From Adiantum capillus-veneris (Eukaryota > Streptophyta > Polypodiopsida > Polypodiales > Pteridaceae): a DNA stretch of 64,000 nucleotides. This document shows positions 54,034-64,000 of the stretch, in pieces. Both the position numbers and the translations under genes were made by a program. Numbering within the stretch: position 1 is the stretch's first letter; each line of letters opens with the position of its first letter. The notes under the pieces are model-generated. The model searched no databases, was not told the origin of the DNA, and saw only the letters and a list, made by a program, of their open reading frames with translations. Location: positions 152,343,592 to 152,407,591 of the forward strand of contig CM043943.1 of NCBI GenBank assembly GCA_014529385.2, given 5' to 3'.

Positions 54034-54704
54034 GAATCTCATGGCGTGCTATATATCTGTAGATAGAGCTTGAAGAGGACATTCTAACTGTCAAACCTCC
54101 ACCAAGTGTGGAGTTTGTTTACAAAAATTTATCCATGTGCCCATTTTGGTAGAGAGAGGTAAAGTCAAACTCCGTAAAGGGCCCCTTTGTGAGTCCAACT
54201 TTCACCAAATTGGCATTGTTTTAATTGTGACAAGAATGTGGTAGTACTTAAACAACAAAGAATCATGTGCGAGTGCGGGGTGGTAAGTGGGGATTGACTA
54301 AGGTTGTCAATCATGGACGAGTGGACCTGATTAGTCAGGTAACTATTCATCCCCGCACACTAAAACATCTAGAAACTTCTCCACTTGAAAGAGGAATCCA
54401 CCAGCGGTGGCTGTGCCCTCACATATATTAGGGGGAAAAAAGCGTTGGCTACGGAAACCTTAATCCGAATGATGGAAGCTATAGGGCCGGAATAGTTTTT
54501 TTTCATTCAACAAGTTGTCCCGTTTCCACTGCGAGACAGGACTAGGTATCCTTCTAGGGCTATAAACCTAAACCATTATCAATGGTAAGGGTGAATTCCC
54601 TGGAATTATTCTTGTTTAGGGACTCAGATTTTATTAGGCCTAGAGACCTGTCAAGGGTCCCATCCCGCTTTTGGTGTCGGCAGGTTTGGGGTCCTCACAA
54701 CAAA

Positions 54705-54750
54705 ACGATCATATGTATCCAAGAAGGGAGCAACAATGGTGCTCAGTATG
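54705..54750 (+). pseudogene. gag remnant after the solo LTR
   Basis: 46 bases that continue the gag of the third element after the target duplication at 54700-54704. It ends where the LTR of element 2 begins. Little more can be read. Confidence 0.5.
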
Positions 54751-55663
54751 TGTTTGCAGGTCGCCGCGACGGACGTCCATAGCATAGCTCTCAAGCATCA
54801 ACATATTTATCAATACAGGGGAAGGGACTCGGATGAGGCATGGGAACTCACTAGGGTGTCAATCCTAATGAAGTGAACTCGAAGAGATGCAACTTACTAA
54901 CTCTACAAGCAAATCAAACGCGTTACCGCCAAGTAATCTACCTATGTCCTCCTACACCGTTCTTCAGTCTCATCACGTCCGTTTACCATGCAAATCATAT
55001 CGGAATTGCACGAAACTTGAAGGGGAGCTACAGAGGATTATCAGGAACATGTCCTATCACTGTCACAGCATTCTGGAGAGGTACAACGATCGCGATCGTT
55101 CGTCCCAAAGTCAGCAAAAACAGCAAACAAATGATCCTAATGGGTCGTTTTAGGGTCCCTAAAGCCTCTCCTAGGGTCAAAACAACATAAAACACGCATA
55201 TAGACACTCAAAACGGCGATTTAAGGCCTCAAACTCGTAGTCAAAAACCTTCACCGAATCTTGAATGATTACACTTGAATGAAAGAGCAAGAGGAGAGGA
55301 ACACAATGCAATACTCAAATCTGAATGTGGATTACCGTAGCCGCAATGGCGAAGATTACAAGCTTGAACAAGAAGGAGCTCTCAACCGTACGCTGTCTTC
55401 TCAGTTCTCCATTCAAAAGATTATCCTCCAACTGACAAAAAATGACCTTTATAGATTAGGTCTTTACAAAATGGCTTGTCCGGCCATAAGCCCCTAATCC
55501 TAAAATTGGCTCTCTAATATACAATTGCTCCCATAAGAATAATCATACATCCTTGACAATTTCCCGGCTTAGAGATGCTTCTTTACAAAAGAATTTTACA
55601 ATGGTTTCTCAGAAAATTATGGTCCTTCTGGCTACGTTCGCTTGTTGCTTCATCCACCAAACA
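54751..55663 (-). mobile_element. 3' LTR of element 2
   Basis: 913 bp. The reverse complement begins TGTTTGGTGG after the polypurine tract and ends CCTGCAAACA. The end contains GACGTCCGTCGCGGCG, identical to the same place in the LTR of element 1. The TATA box (CTATAAAGG) is the complement of 55446-55454, about 210 bp in. A 16-bp perfect palindrome, AACGATCGCGATCGTT (55085-55100), lies about 560 bp in. Confidence 0.85.
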
Positions 55664-55677
55664 CTCCCCCCTTCCTT
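55664..55677 (-). promoter_or_regulatory. 3' polypurine tract of element 2
   Basis: The complement reads AAGGAAGGGGGGAG immediately before the LTR start. It matches the internal tract (60615-60628) at 13 of 14 bases. Confidence 0.85.
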
Positions 55678-55799
55678 ATCCTTGCACGCCCTCTTGCATG
55701 TTCAGTGCTTTGGCCGTTGATGTGGCTCTAATGAAGCGAGTGTCGCTCAAAATCTTCTGGTTCGTAGGACGGCTTCGAGGGCTTCTTCATGCTGTCTGA

Positions 55800-58700
55800 A
55801 TGGATTTTCAGATAAGGTGTGTTGGTATGCCACGTACCGTGTGTTGGTATGCCATGTACCGTGTCTTGAGGTCCTTCGCCATGGGATGGAAAATCCTTGA
55901 ATCCATTTCGAAGAATCCTGTGACGAAGGCCTCTTCAAATGTCTGCAAGTAGTGTGATGGCAGGTACATTAGCCTGGAGTACATGGCCATCAAGATGTGC
56001 CGTGGCGGTGAATCCTGAAGATTCCAGCAAATGCCTCTGTGTCCTTCCAAGAACAGATTCCACGGATGATCATCGCCTTCAGTGTCTTTAAACACCTGGA
56101 TGCAGGTGACGATCATCCGGGCTATCTTTACTAACATCTGGCACGCCAAATCAGGGACATACCGCAGCAAGGTGACTGTTGAGTTTAGTGTGCTAACCAT
56201 GTAAGCCACCGTAGGGGGTTTCTACGCTGTCAGAACCGGGTAATTTATCTTGTGTTGCCTCGACCCCTTACATGTGGTGAAATCTTTCCAAGTGTGTCTT
56301 CGAGGGACAGGGCAGAATGTAGGATCTATTTGTATATGTTGAGGAGCGTTGTGGTAATTTGTTAGATCCTGTGGCCTTTTTTCCAACCACTTCTGCCTCC
56401 ACTTGGGGTGGTCATCGACAAGCACCTAAGCTTCTTCCACTTCTGAGTGCAATGCCTTCGTAGCCCCCTTCTTTGTTTCGTGGCAAGGCAGGCCGCATCT
56501 TTTCTTTCCACAAATTTGCTTCATGGCATAGCAGAGGAAACGGGAGGTATTCGTGGCCAAATCCTTCCACCTGCTCTTCTGGTTGTAAGTATGCCAGGGC
56601 TGCTGACTCCAGTATCTTCTTTTCATAGAGCATATACTCCTTGGCTGGCCTCTCTAGCATGTCTTGAATGCTTTCACTGAGTTCATCTCTTATGTCCAGA
56701 TTGGGCCCTTCAAATTCTTGCTCCTATTGCCCTTGGTGTGATGTTCCAGGCAAATCTGGCGCTTGTTGTCCAGGCAGCAGTTGTGGTTGAGTTTGGGCCT
56801 TGTCTGTTTTGATCTGTTGTTGAAAAAGCAGATCTTCTTTTTCCTTTAGCAACGTGTCACCGATCTGTTTCTGAATCTGTAGTTCAGCGCTTGCTTGAGC
56901 TAGTTGCTGCTCCATTTCTTTTAACTTTAGCTCATTTGCCACCGTCTGGGCCACCATCCCTGATACGAGCAGCTGTCTTGAAGCTTTTCTTGCTCTAGAT
57001 CTGCTTTTAGCGCTGCTATAGTGTTCACTGCTGTGGCATTGTCAGATGTGGAGACCAATGCCCTAGCAGGTTCCTGATTTGCCATTAAAGTCATCAGAGT
57101 GCCCTTGACCGTGGTGTAGGAGATGCTAAGCCTTTGGAATCTTGCACTCTCGTAGGCAAGCTGCTATGTTTCTTTCTAGACTCTTGCCGTCAGCTCTTGG
57201 CACTCTTTCTCTTTGGCGGTCAAGTCTGTCCTGACGTCCACCAAATCTTTGATCAGAGACTGAGCCTACTGTTGCTAAAGGTCCCTTTCCTCCGTTATGC
57301 GTTCTAATTGCGCCCTCAGGCTCTCTAACTCTTCTTGCCCTGATGCTTGCTTTCGTTGGGCTTCATGTATCTGTCTTTCCTTCTCACTCAGGACCACATT
57401 ATGACACTGGAATTGCCGTTCTAAATCCCGTAGAGTTTGCCTGTAATCAAATCTAGCCACTGCTTGGCAGGCTTCTTGGTATCTGATGGATTCTGTAGGT
57501 GGTATAATTTCCTTTTGCGAGGTTGAAGGGGGAGGAGTTGGCTGTTTTTTGTTCGATGGAGAAGGGGGAGGAGGAGGAGATTTTGGTGAATGAGGAGGCA
57601 ATTTTCTAGGCAAGAGAGGAGATGATTTGGGCGAGGGAGGAGGCGGACTTGATTCTTCTCGCACACGTCTCTTCTTGGAAGTCTCCTCTCCTTGTTGCGA
57701 AGCAGATGATTCCGCTTTCTTTTCTTTAAAATCCTGATTATTCTTTGGCGGGTAAGGTCTGCTGCCCGTCGCGCTTCCAGATTCCTATCTCTCTGGATCT
57801 TCTTAAGCTGTTCCGCCTGATTTTTCTCATTAGCCACATCTTTCTCCTTCGTTCCTTCAATGGACTACAAAGAAATGTCCACCTCCGCAGCCTTTTGTTC
57901 TGCTTCTAACCTTTGCTTCTCACCCCGTAGGCGGGTTGCATTTTCTATCCTTTCTTGCCTTTCCCTTTCGAGTATTCTTTTTTGTGCCTGTTGTGTTTCA
58001 ACCGCTCGAGCCTGTCTATCAGCCCGCAATTTGGTTCATCTTTCTTCGACTCTTTTCTGAGCTTCTGCATATGCTTTTTGCAGGTCCGACTGCGGTACTG
58101 CACTTCTCTCTCCTCTTTTTCTCTCGAGCGGCTTTGTTGAATCTTCCTCCTCACTTTCCTCAAACTCTGAAGGCACTTTGTCTTTAGATTCTTGAGACTT
58201 TCCTTCGTCATCTGTCTCCGTTTTCTCTTCATCACTCGAGCTTTTATTGGTGGCCTTTGCTGAGTGCAATGATGTTGCGCCAGGGGTCGTCCTTACGGAA
58301 TGTGCAACCAGCTTAGCTTTCTGGATCAAGGCCGTTTGTGAGCTGGAAGCTGGCAAATCTTCGATTATTCCCAAAGCCTGGTATGCTATTCTGGTTAGCA
58401 TTGGCCTTGCACTCATGTAGGTTTTGTTTTTTGCCGAGCTTTTCAAATTTTCTTCAATCAGATTATCCAGAATATAAGAACCGTAGTCACAGCGAATGGA
58501 TCTATTTTTTGCTGTCGCTAGAGCCATGACTACCGCAATGTGCAGGATTGGCTCTGTATAGCGAGGAGGCTTTTGAACTCTGAAATGCTGAGATATCAAT
58601 CTCATCGGCAATTGCAGCTCTTCGTAGATCATGTCACTGTATTTGTATTTGTTTCCCTTCGCTTTGACGAATGTCTTCTCATTGTCCAGTGACTTTGTCT

Positions 58701-58935
58701 TTGCTAGCAAATCATGTTGCCCTGGGAGGAAATGCAAGGCTTCATTGATGATTTCCTTCGTGATCTTTACTTTCACCTTCGACCCGTCCTTCTCTGTGAG
58801 CATTGCCTGCCCATCATATTGTATCGAGCTCATGAGCTCGTGTGCCCTCATGTAATCTGTCCCCCATGGCCTAGCCCACTGATGATTTATTTCCAAGTTT
58901 GGACTTGAAATGAACAACTTACAGCAATTTTTCAC
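55800..58935 (-). pseudogene. ORF3, element 2
   Basis: The minus strand carries the whole ORF in broken pieces. N-terminal domain 58935-58036 (299 codons; SIQYDGQAMLTEKDG, YTEPILHIAVVMALATAKN), an acidic/basic Ser-rich region (KSSSDEEKTETDDE), charged and Pro-rich stretches (57837-57275), a coiled coil around 56957-56724 (KEMEQQLAQASAELQIQ), then the C-terminal blocks LVDDHPKWRQKWL with FCPVPRRHTWK (56425-56222) and YSRLMYLPSHYLQTFEEAF (56209-55808). These align with ORF3 of element 1. Role unknown; the 3' place is where other plant elements carry env-like or accessory genes. Confidence 0.78.
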
Positions 58936-58989
58936 TGTTTGACCATATTTTACTAAGTCTAACCATATTTGGTTTTCTTGATGAATTTA

Positions 58990-60550
58990 GGTTGGATCCT
59001 GGAGTTAATTGAATTTAGTTTTAGAGCTCCCACTGCTTCCATGATGTTCTGTTACCCTCAGCCTATTCCATTGTTTGATTTTGACCTTATCAAGCACTTT
59101 ATACCCCGTCTTAGGAGGTTTTCCAGTTTGTGCATTTTTTAGGCATTCCTTGGATCTCCATGTGATATTTGAGCAGCCCTAAGTAACCTTTTGGTCTTTG
59201 GCATTGGCTTGGCTCCAATTCTATCTTTATGTGATCATTTGAGACTGAAACGACTATATTTGCACTTGTAGGAGATTCTGAGATCCATTTAAGGGTTTCT
59301 ACAACTTTTCTGACTCTTAGTCGGCCAAGTGTACCTTTCAAACCATCCATCAATATTTTTAACAGGATTTTGGCAGTTGTAGGTCAATTTTTTCCCTTTT
59401 GGTTGTGTTTGACAAATTGGGCCCATTCCCTGAGCAAACTTTGTGCATTTTCCTTGAAAATTCAAGAGAGTGTACTTTTAACTGAGTTCCAAACATGGGC
59501 CAAGTCAAAAGTTGCAAAATCTGCATCTGGAGGCACCAATCACGATCGTACCATGGAGGCAAAATTTGGTTTTGACACCAGCAGATTGTAGGCAAGGCTG
59601 AGGGGGAGTGTTTTACATTTTCTGTCCCAGTTTTTGTCAGTGAGGTACACCGATCACGATCAGTGTATCACCACCAAATTTGGTTTTGACCACATGGCTT
59701 TGTTCCTGACCTTGTGGGGAGCACATTGATGTGTTCTGTGGCTGAAAAAAGTTTTGTATGGATGCCTCTAAGGGCCCTCGACCTCTTTGACCCGATCCGG
59801 CTTTCATTCGATCCCTTCGCCCGTTTGTGTAATGATTCGCGCTTGCATGCATAATAGACTTGATCTTTACTTGATAGGGAACATGCCTGTGAAATTTGGA
59901 GTGAAATGCTGGCTCTGACCGTCCGTACGGGGTAGAAATGTGGCAGCTCGCTCTAGGTCAAAAAAGCTCTCTCCTTCTCTCTCAAAAGGTGAAAATGAAC
60001 AATGAGCTAGAATTTGGCCTACCTGACCTATATCTTCCCGAGATTTTCGTGACACTGCGTTGATTTTTCTCACCCTTGATCCCACTATAATCTCCATACC
60101 ACTTGTGGGTCGAACCGTTTGTCAATCCGGTGTCATATGACCATTTGATGCGATTTTGGTGAAATGTAGTCATGATCATTGAGGTCGAAATTTGACATCT
60201 TCAGATTAGCTTCATATCTTCCATGCTTGATAACCATATCATGATACTTCGACGTTTGCTTCTAGAACTTGATTCCGACACTTGTGAGCAAGATTTTTTA
60301 AATTTTTGATGTTTTATTAACGAAAATCAAACACAATAAAATGAAAATACTTATTAACCGGCAAAAATTAGCCAAAATTATTATACTCACCCCTAAGCAT
60401 ATATTTTCTCTAGAAGCATCCCAATGCTCCGGATTTGTCATTACAGCTCATTATTATGCTAGCCGGATGATACAAAAATACGCAAAAAAAATGCCAGGTT
60501 TTGATCAAATATGTTCAAAAATGAACTCTAAATAATGAAAAAACACATGT
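58990..60550. other. Noncoding spacer with palindrome-like sites, element 2
   Basis: No convincing ORF. Near-palindromic sites with CACGATC cores lie near 59535-59552 and 59645-59664 (TACACCGATCACGATCAGTG), about 112 bp apart, each followed by ACCAAATTTGGTTTTGAC-like text. They resemble the palindrome in this element's LTR. Confidence 0.6.
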
Positions 60551-60579
60551 ATTATGTACATATATACACATTGGACCCC

Positions 60580-61131
60580 TTAATGGCACTGGCTGTTGCT
60601 AGATTCATCAATTACTCCCCCCTTCTTTGTCTGAGTCGTCCCGGACGAAGGGTTGGTGCATGTGCATGGGTTTTGAACTCTATGTCTATGCATGGCCGTG
60701 TAATATGGCCCTATTCTAATGTTTGAGACAATGCGGTGGGTAACAATATGATGTGCAAGATTTGGAAATTGAACGTAGTTTTCAATGGCTTTTGATGGCG
60801 AGGGTAGCTGTTTATGAAACATGAGAGCTTGCAGTTGAATTGCTCTTTCCTTGATTGTGGGTGTTGTCTTGGCAACTATTTTTGGAACCCATTTATATGT
60901 AGTTTTTTGCATCTTTACAGATTCTGCTTTAGTTTTCACAGGTTTCCATTGCCATTTGGGTTTCCTTTTGAGCTCTGGCGTTGAAACTTTAGTGTTATCG
61001 TTTTTTGGTTGCCATTTCCACTTTGGAGTAACTTCTGAAGGTTTTGGAGAGGATGCTGCTTCCGTCTGGAGTTTGTCCTTAGGTAGCCATATCTTGCTCG
61101 GTTTGTTGGTCAGCAATGTTTTCTTTATCTA
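60580..61131 (-). pseudogene. W-x-P-K repeat tail, element 2
   Basis: Minus strand, same frame as PR2 after a stop at 61129-61131. Modules SKIWLPKDK, WKWQPKND, KWQWKPVKT and YKWVPKIV are spaced 15-30 residues apart in a basic, Thr/Pro/Ser-rich tail, followed by a less repetitive part ending near 60580. The same type of tail follows PR2 in element 1. Function unknown; nucleic-acid binding is one option. Confidence 0.68.
60615..60628 (-). promoter_or_regulatory. Internal polypurine tract, element 2
   Basis: The complement reads AAAGAAGGGGGGAG, 13 of 14 bases identical to the 3' polypurine tract of the same element. It lies at the end of the pol tail, as in element 1. Confidence 0.7.
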
Positions 61132-61680
61132 GACCTTCCGAAGAACCTTTGGTGGTGTTTTTTGTTGATTAGCCGATTGCTTATTGCCGAGGGGGATACT
61201 TGGCCACGAGTGATCTGTTTTGGCGAATGGAGTCATGTACACGTTAGAGTCATGTGTGTATCTTAACGCATGTTCTGACCATTCAGTGACTGCATTGTAC
61301 GTTCTCATCCATGGAACTCCCAAGCATATTGATTCTCTGATTTCGCCGTCTTTCATGACGAAAAATTAATGAGGACAACTATTTCCATCAAGATTGATTG
61401 GTAAGTTTACTATCCCCAATGTTGGCATTGTTGCACCGTTTGTTGCTTGTAGATCACGTGTGGATTGCACGAGGGGTTCATCTGTAAGCATCCTGTAAGT
61501 GGAGAAGTTGACCGCATTGACTCTTGCTCCTGTGTCAATCAATGCTCGCTGATACCTGCCCTGCGGGAGTCTGACATTGATGCGAACATCGATTCCTGTT
61601 TCCCATTGCTCATTAGTTTGAATCATAGACAAAGGAATTTGAGCCGTGTCTGCTGGTGGAGGAAGTCTTTGTTGTTGTAA
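61132..61680 (-). pseudogene. PR2: second retropepsin-like domain, element 2
   Basis: Minus strand, same frame as the integrase C-terminus. YQRALIDTGARVNAVNFSTY holds the D-T-G-A signature with the Asp codon at 61534-61536. LQATNGATMPTLGIVNLPIN resembles the flap region, and ICLGVPWMRTYNAV (about 61296-61330) supplies the hydrophobic-L-G-x-P-W motif. One in-frame TAA (61366-61368) lies between the halves. Element 1 has the same domain in the same place. Known retropepsins act as dimers; here a partner could be PR2 itself or PR1, which is not visible for this element. Confidence 0.82.
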
Positions 61681-61719
61681 GGTTTGTTTTCTTTTTAAAA
61701 TCCTGACTTTGGCCTCCTC

Positions 61720-63535
61720 CTACGCTTGAGCTTTTGTTTCTTTTGCTTTGTTCTTGCGCTCCTTCGCAGCGTGTATTTTGGCAAGCATATCTGTGGTTAG
61801 TGGTAAGTTGTATTTCTTTAGTATGCAACCACTAATCGAGTTAGGCATTGCCTCTCCCTCTAGTGTCACAAGTTTGATGGCACCGCTAGATGATATGTCT
61901 TGAATCACATAGGGTCCATTTCCTCGCTTTTTGAGTTTTCGGGAATGTTGTTTCAGGGTATACATTAAGACGTAATCCCCAGTAGCAAATTCCTTGCTGA
62001 TAACATGTTGATCAAAGAATGATTTCATGTTTCGTTTTTGCGCGTAGATTGATGCAACGACTCTCAATCTAGTTTCATCCAGTTTTTCCAAGACATCTAT
62101 CTGATTGGATAATTCATGACCCGTCCATTCTAATTGTTTAGCGACTCGAAGCGTGGGAAAAGGAATTCAAGTGGCAAGATCGCTTGAATTCCATATACCA
62201 TGTTGAATGGAGTCGTCCCAATGGATGTTTTGTAAGCTACTCGATATGCCCATAAAGCTGAATGCAGCTCTTGATCCCAGTCAGCTCTCGATTCGCTGAC
62301 AATTTTGGTGAGAATTGTCACCAAAATTTTATTCGTACTTTCTGCTTGGCCGTTCGCTTGTGGGTGATAGGGGCAGACTTCCTGTGAATTACCATGAATT
62401 CGTCCAATAGGAATTCGATCACTTCATTGATGAAGTGAGTGCCTCTATCGCTCACGAGCTCAATTGGTAAGCCATATGTGGTGAAAATGTTCTCATACAA
62501 AAACTGTGTTGTTATTTTTGCATCATTTCTGGCTGTTGCTTTAGCTTCCACCCATTTTGTTAGATAATTTGTTGCCACAATAATGTATTGAGCGTGAGTT
62601 TTATATCCCGGAGGCACTATTGGTCCTACAAAATCTATTCCCCATTTCGCAAACGCTCTTGCCCCCATCATTGGCCTTAAGGGCATATCATCTCGCGTTC
62701 TAGGAATTTTTGTTTTCTGGTAATCGTCACATCGTTTCACAAACTCTTCCGCATCCATGAATAGTGTAGGCCACCATATGCCTATAATAAGAATTACTTT
62801 GGCCGTTTTGTCAGCTGAGAAATTTCCACCAGCTTGTCCGTTGTGTGCTTGTTCTAAGATAGGAATGTATTCCTCTTCAATCGCGCACATTCTCAATTGA
62901 TTGTCTTTTCCCCTCTTGTAAAGAGTGTCCTCAATCAGTACATAGTTTTCTGCCTCTTTCATGATCGTTTTGATTCGTGATCTACTCATCCCCTCAAGCA
63001 GTATCTTGGTGGTGAGGTATTCAACAATGTAGTTACTCCATCGGGGTGCTATAGATAATCTGAATAGAGTCGCGTGCTCTATTGGCTTTTGAAGCGTGCA
63101 TTTAACACAAGATTTGACATGCATATGAACACTATGTCTCATTTTCGTCCAATACACATCCATTCTCATCAACCTCTGATACATCTGTGCATGCCCATTA
63201 TGAATTCCTGTTGTTTGTACATGAGCTTGGTTTAGGTATAATTCCCGTTCACTCGATTCAACACAAAGCCTAAGGATTTGATCCGATCCTTGTTTGTATA
63301 GCCTGCCCACCAACATTACCAATGATCTGGATGCCGCAATGGTAGATGGTTGTCTTGTCACATTCATTGACCCGATAGTCAGCAAAGGAATTACATTCTT
63401 GCTCCATCTTGGAACCATTTCTATGTTGAAAAGATATGCATCTGGCAAATCATCATCAACTCCTACAGGGTTTTCTCCATGTATCATTCTAGATAAATGA
63501 TCTGCTCTTTGGTATGTAGTTCCTTTCTTGACCAC
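61720..63535 (-). pseudogene. Integrase with two zinc-binding modules, element 2
   Basis: From 63535 the RNase H end (RADHLSRM, Asp kept) leads into a first H2C2-like module (NQAHVQTTGIHNGH, then SCVKCTLQKP). After about 75 residues comes a second (LEQAHNGQAGGNF, then WWPTLFMDAEEFVKRCDDYQ, where one Cys is Tyr). The core shows WGIDFVGPI and LVSDRGTHF; a frameshift near 62370 precedes the segment with the third acidic residue, and 62324-62130 continues it (WAYRVAYKTSIGTTPFN). The GPY/F-type region is at 62091-61720 (RGNGPYVIQDISSSGAIKL). Several breaks make it inactive. Confidence 0.88.
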
Positions 63536-63571
63536 TACCGTGAATTCAAACTCGAGCAGTATGATGAACCA

Positions 63572-64000
63572 TCAAACAATTCTCCCCGTACTGCAAGGTT
63601 TGTTTACTAAGTACAGCAGTGCTTGGTGATCAACGAAGAATACAAATTTATTGGAAAGTAAGTAGTGTCTAAACTTTTTCACCGCATAGACCATACCCAA
63701 TCCCTCCCTCTCAGTTGTCGTGTAATTCTTCTCTGCATTGTTCAATTGTCTACTAGAGTAACTTATTGGAAAATCCATGTTTTTCTCCCCAGGTTGTGCA
63801 AGTATGCATCCTATTGCATACGCTGATGCATCTACGTGGATGTGAAAGATCCTCTCCCAATCCGGAGCCTTCAAAATTGGAGCAGAAATTAATCTCTGTT
63901 TCAACGTTTGAAAAGCTTCCTCGCACTCCACTGTCCACTCAAATTTAGTTATCAGTGCGTAAAGTGGTTTTGCAATTATAGCATATGAGTAGATAAATCT
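63572..64000 (-). pseudogene. RNase H domain, element 2 (partial)
   Basis: Minus strand: ECEEAFQTLKQRLISAPILKAP, IHVDASAYAIGCILAQ, NYTTTEREGLGMVYAVKKFRHYL and FVDHQALLYLVNKP, matching RNase H of element 1 closely. An in-frame stop near 63572 separates it from the rest of pol. Upstream sequence (63940-64000) is the RT-RNase H connection, cut by the window end. Confidence 0.88.

Larger units (their letters stand above)
50592..54699 (+). mobile_element. Solo LTR, 4.1 kb, with target duplication
   Basis: Begins TGTAAGG and ends CTCACA, as the LTR at 3170-6574 does, and shares its order: leader, AT-rich tandem array (51525-52860), small ORF (53413), 54262-54690 colinear with 6140-6574. ACAAA flanks it at 50587-50591 and 54700-54704. 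No internal region remains, so it is the product of LTR-LTR recombination. Confidence 0.92.
54751..64000 (-). mobile_element. Giant tRNA-Asp type element 2 (partial)
   Basis: A relative of element 1 on the minus strand, running beyond the window at its RNase H. In element order: RNase H, two zinc modules, integrase, PR2, W-x-P-K tail, internal polypurine tract, spacer, ORF3, 3' polypurine tract, 3' LTR. Gag, PR1, RT and the 5' LTR lie outside. Its sequence is well diverged from element 1, so shared features reflect family architecture and not a recent copy. Confidence 0.87.

Overview
This window reads as nuclear DNA of a land plant with a large, repeat-rich genome. Every recognisable protein domain belongs to Ty3/gypsy-type LTR retrotransposons. 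No host gene, rRNA, tRNA or bacterial-type operon is visible. Primer-binding sites match plant tRNA-Met and tRNA-Asp 3' ends, a chromodomain is present, and CA/GA microsatellites are long. The species cannot be fixed. The wording of RT and integrase resembles Ty3/gypsy elements I associate with seed-free plants, but that is only an impression.

Layout. 1-6574: remains of a chromodomain element (+) with an unusually long 3' LTR (3170-6574), inserted into the 3' LTR (6575-8772) of a minus-strand element. That second element keeps only gag (8773-10426), a tRNA-Met primer site and its 5' LTR (10441-14085). 14553-18540 and 19120-22557: two diverged copies (A, B) of a noncoding unit of about 4 kb, carrying CA arrays; copy A holds a small MITE. 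22558-39750: a giant Ty3/gypsy element (element 1, +) with LTR, tRNA-Asp primer site, palindrome-bearing leader, gag, PR1, RT, RNase H, integrase, a second retropepsin-like domain (PR2), a W-x-P-K repeat tail, an internal polypurine tract, a palindrome array and a large extra ORF (ORF3). Its 3' end lies at 42202-44440 in inverted orientation, with the inverted right flank at 39751-42201.

44446-45178: solo LTR-like repeat. 45179-47111: noncoding, with degenerate tandem repeats. 47112-50591: LTR, primer site and gag of a third tRNA-Asp element. It is split by a 4.1-kb solo LTR (50592-54699, TSD ACAAA) of the same family as the LTR at 3170-6574. 54751-64000: a relative of element 1 on the minus strand (element 2), with 3' LTR, polypurine tract, ORF3, spacer, internal polypurine tract, W-x-P-K tail, PR2, integrase and RNase H, running off the window.

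The most unusual content is shared by elements 1 and 2, which are clearly diverged: PR2 downstream of integrase, a tandem pair of zinc-binding H2C2 modules, the W-x-P-K tail, an internal polypurine tract, a large coiled-coil ORF3, and element-specific palindromes. One palindrome-related site lies at the same place in each LTR (about 550-560 bp from its start) and further copies lie in the internal noncoding DNA. All copies seen carry stops or frameshifts.
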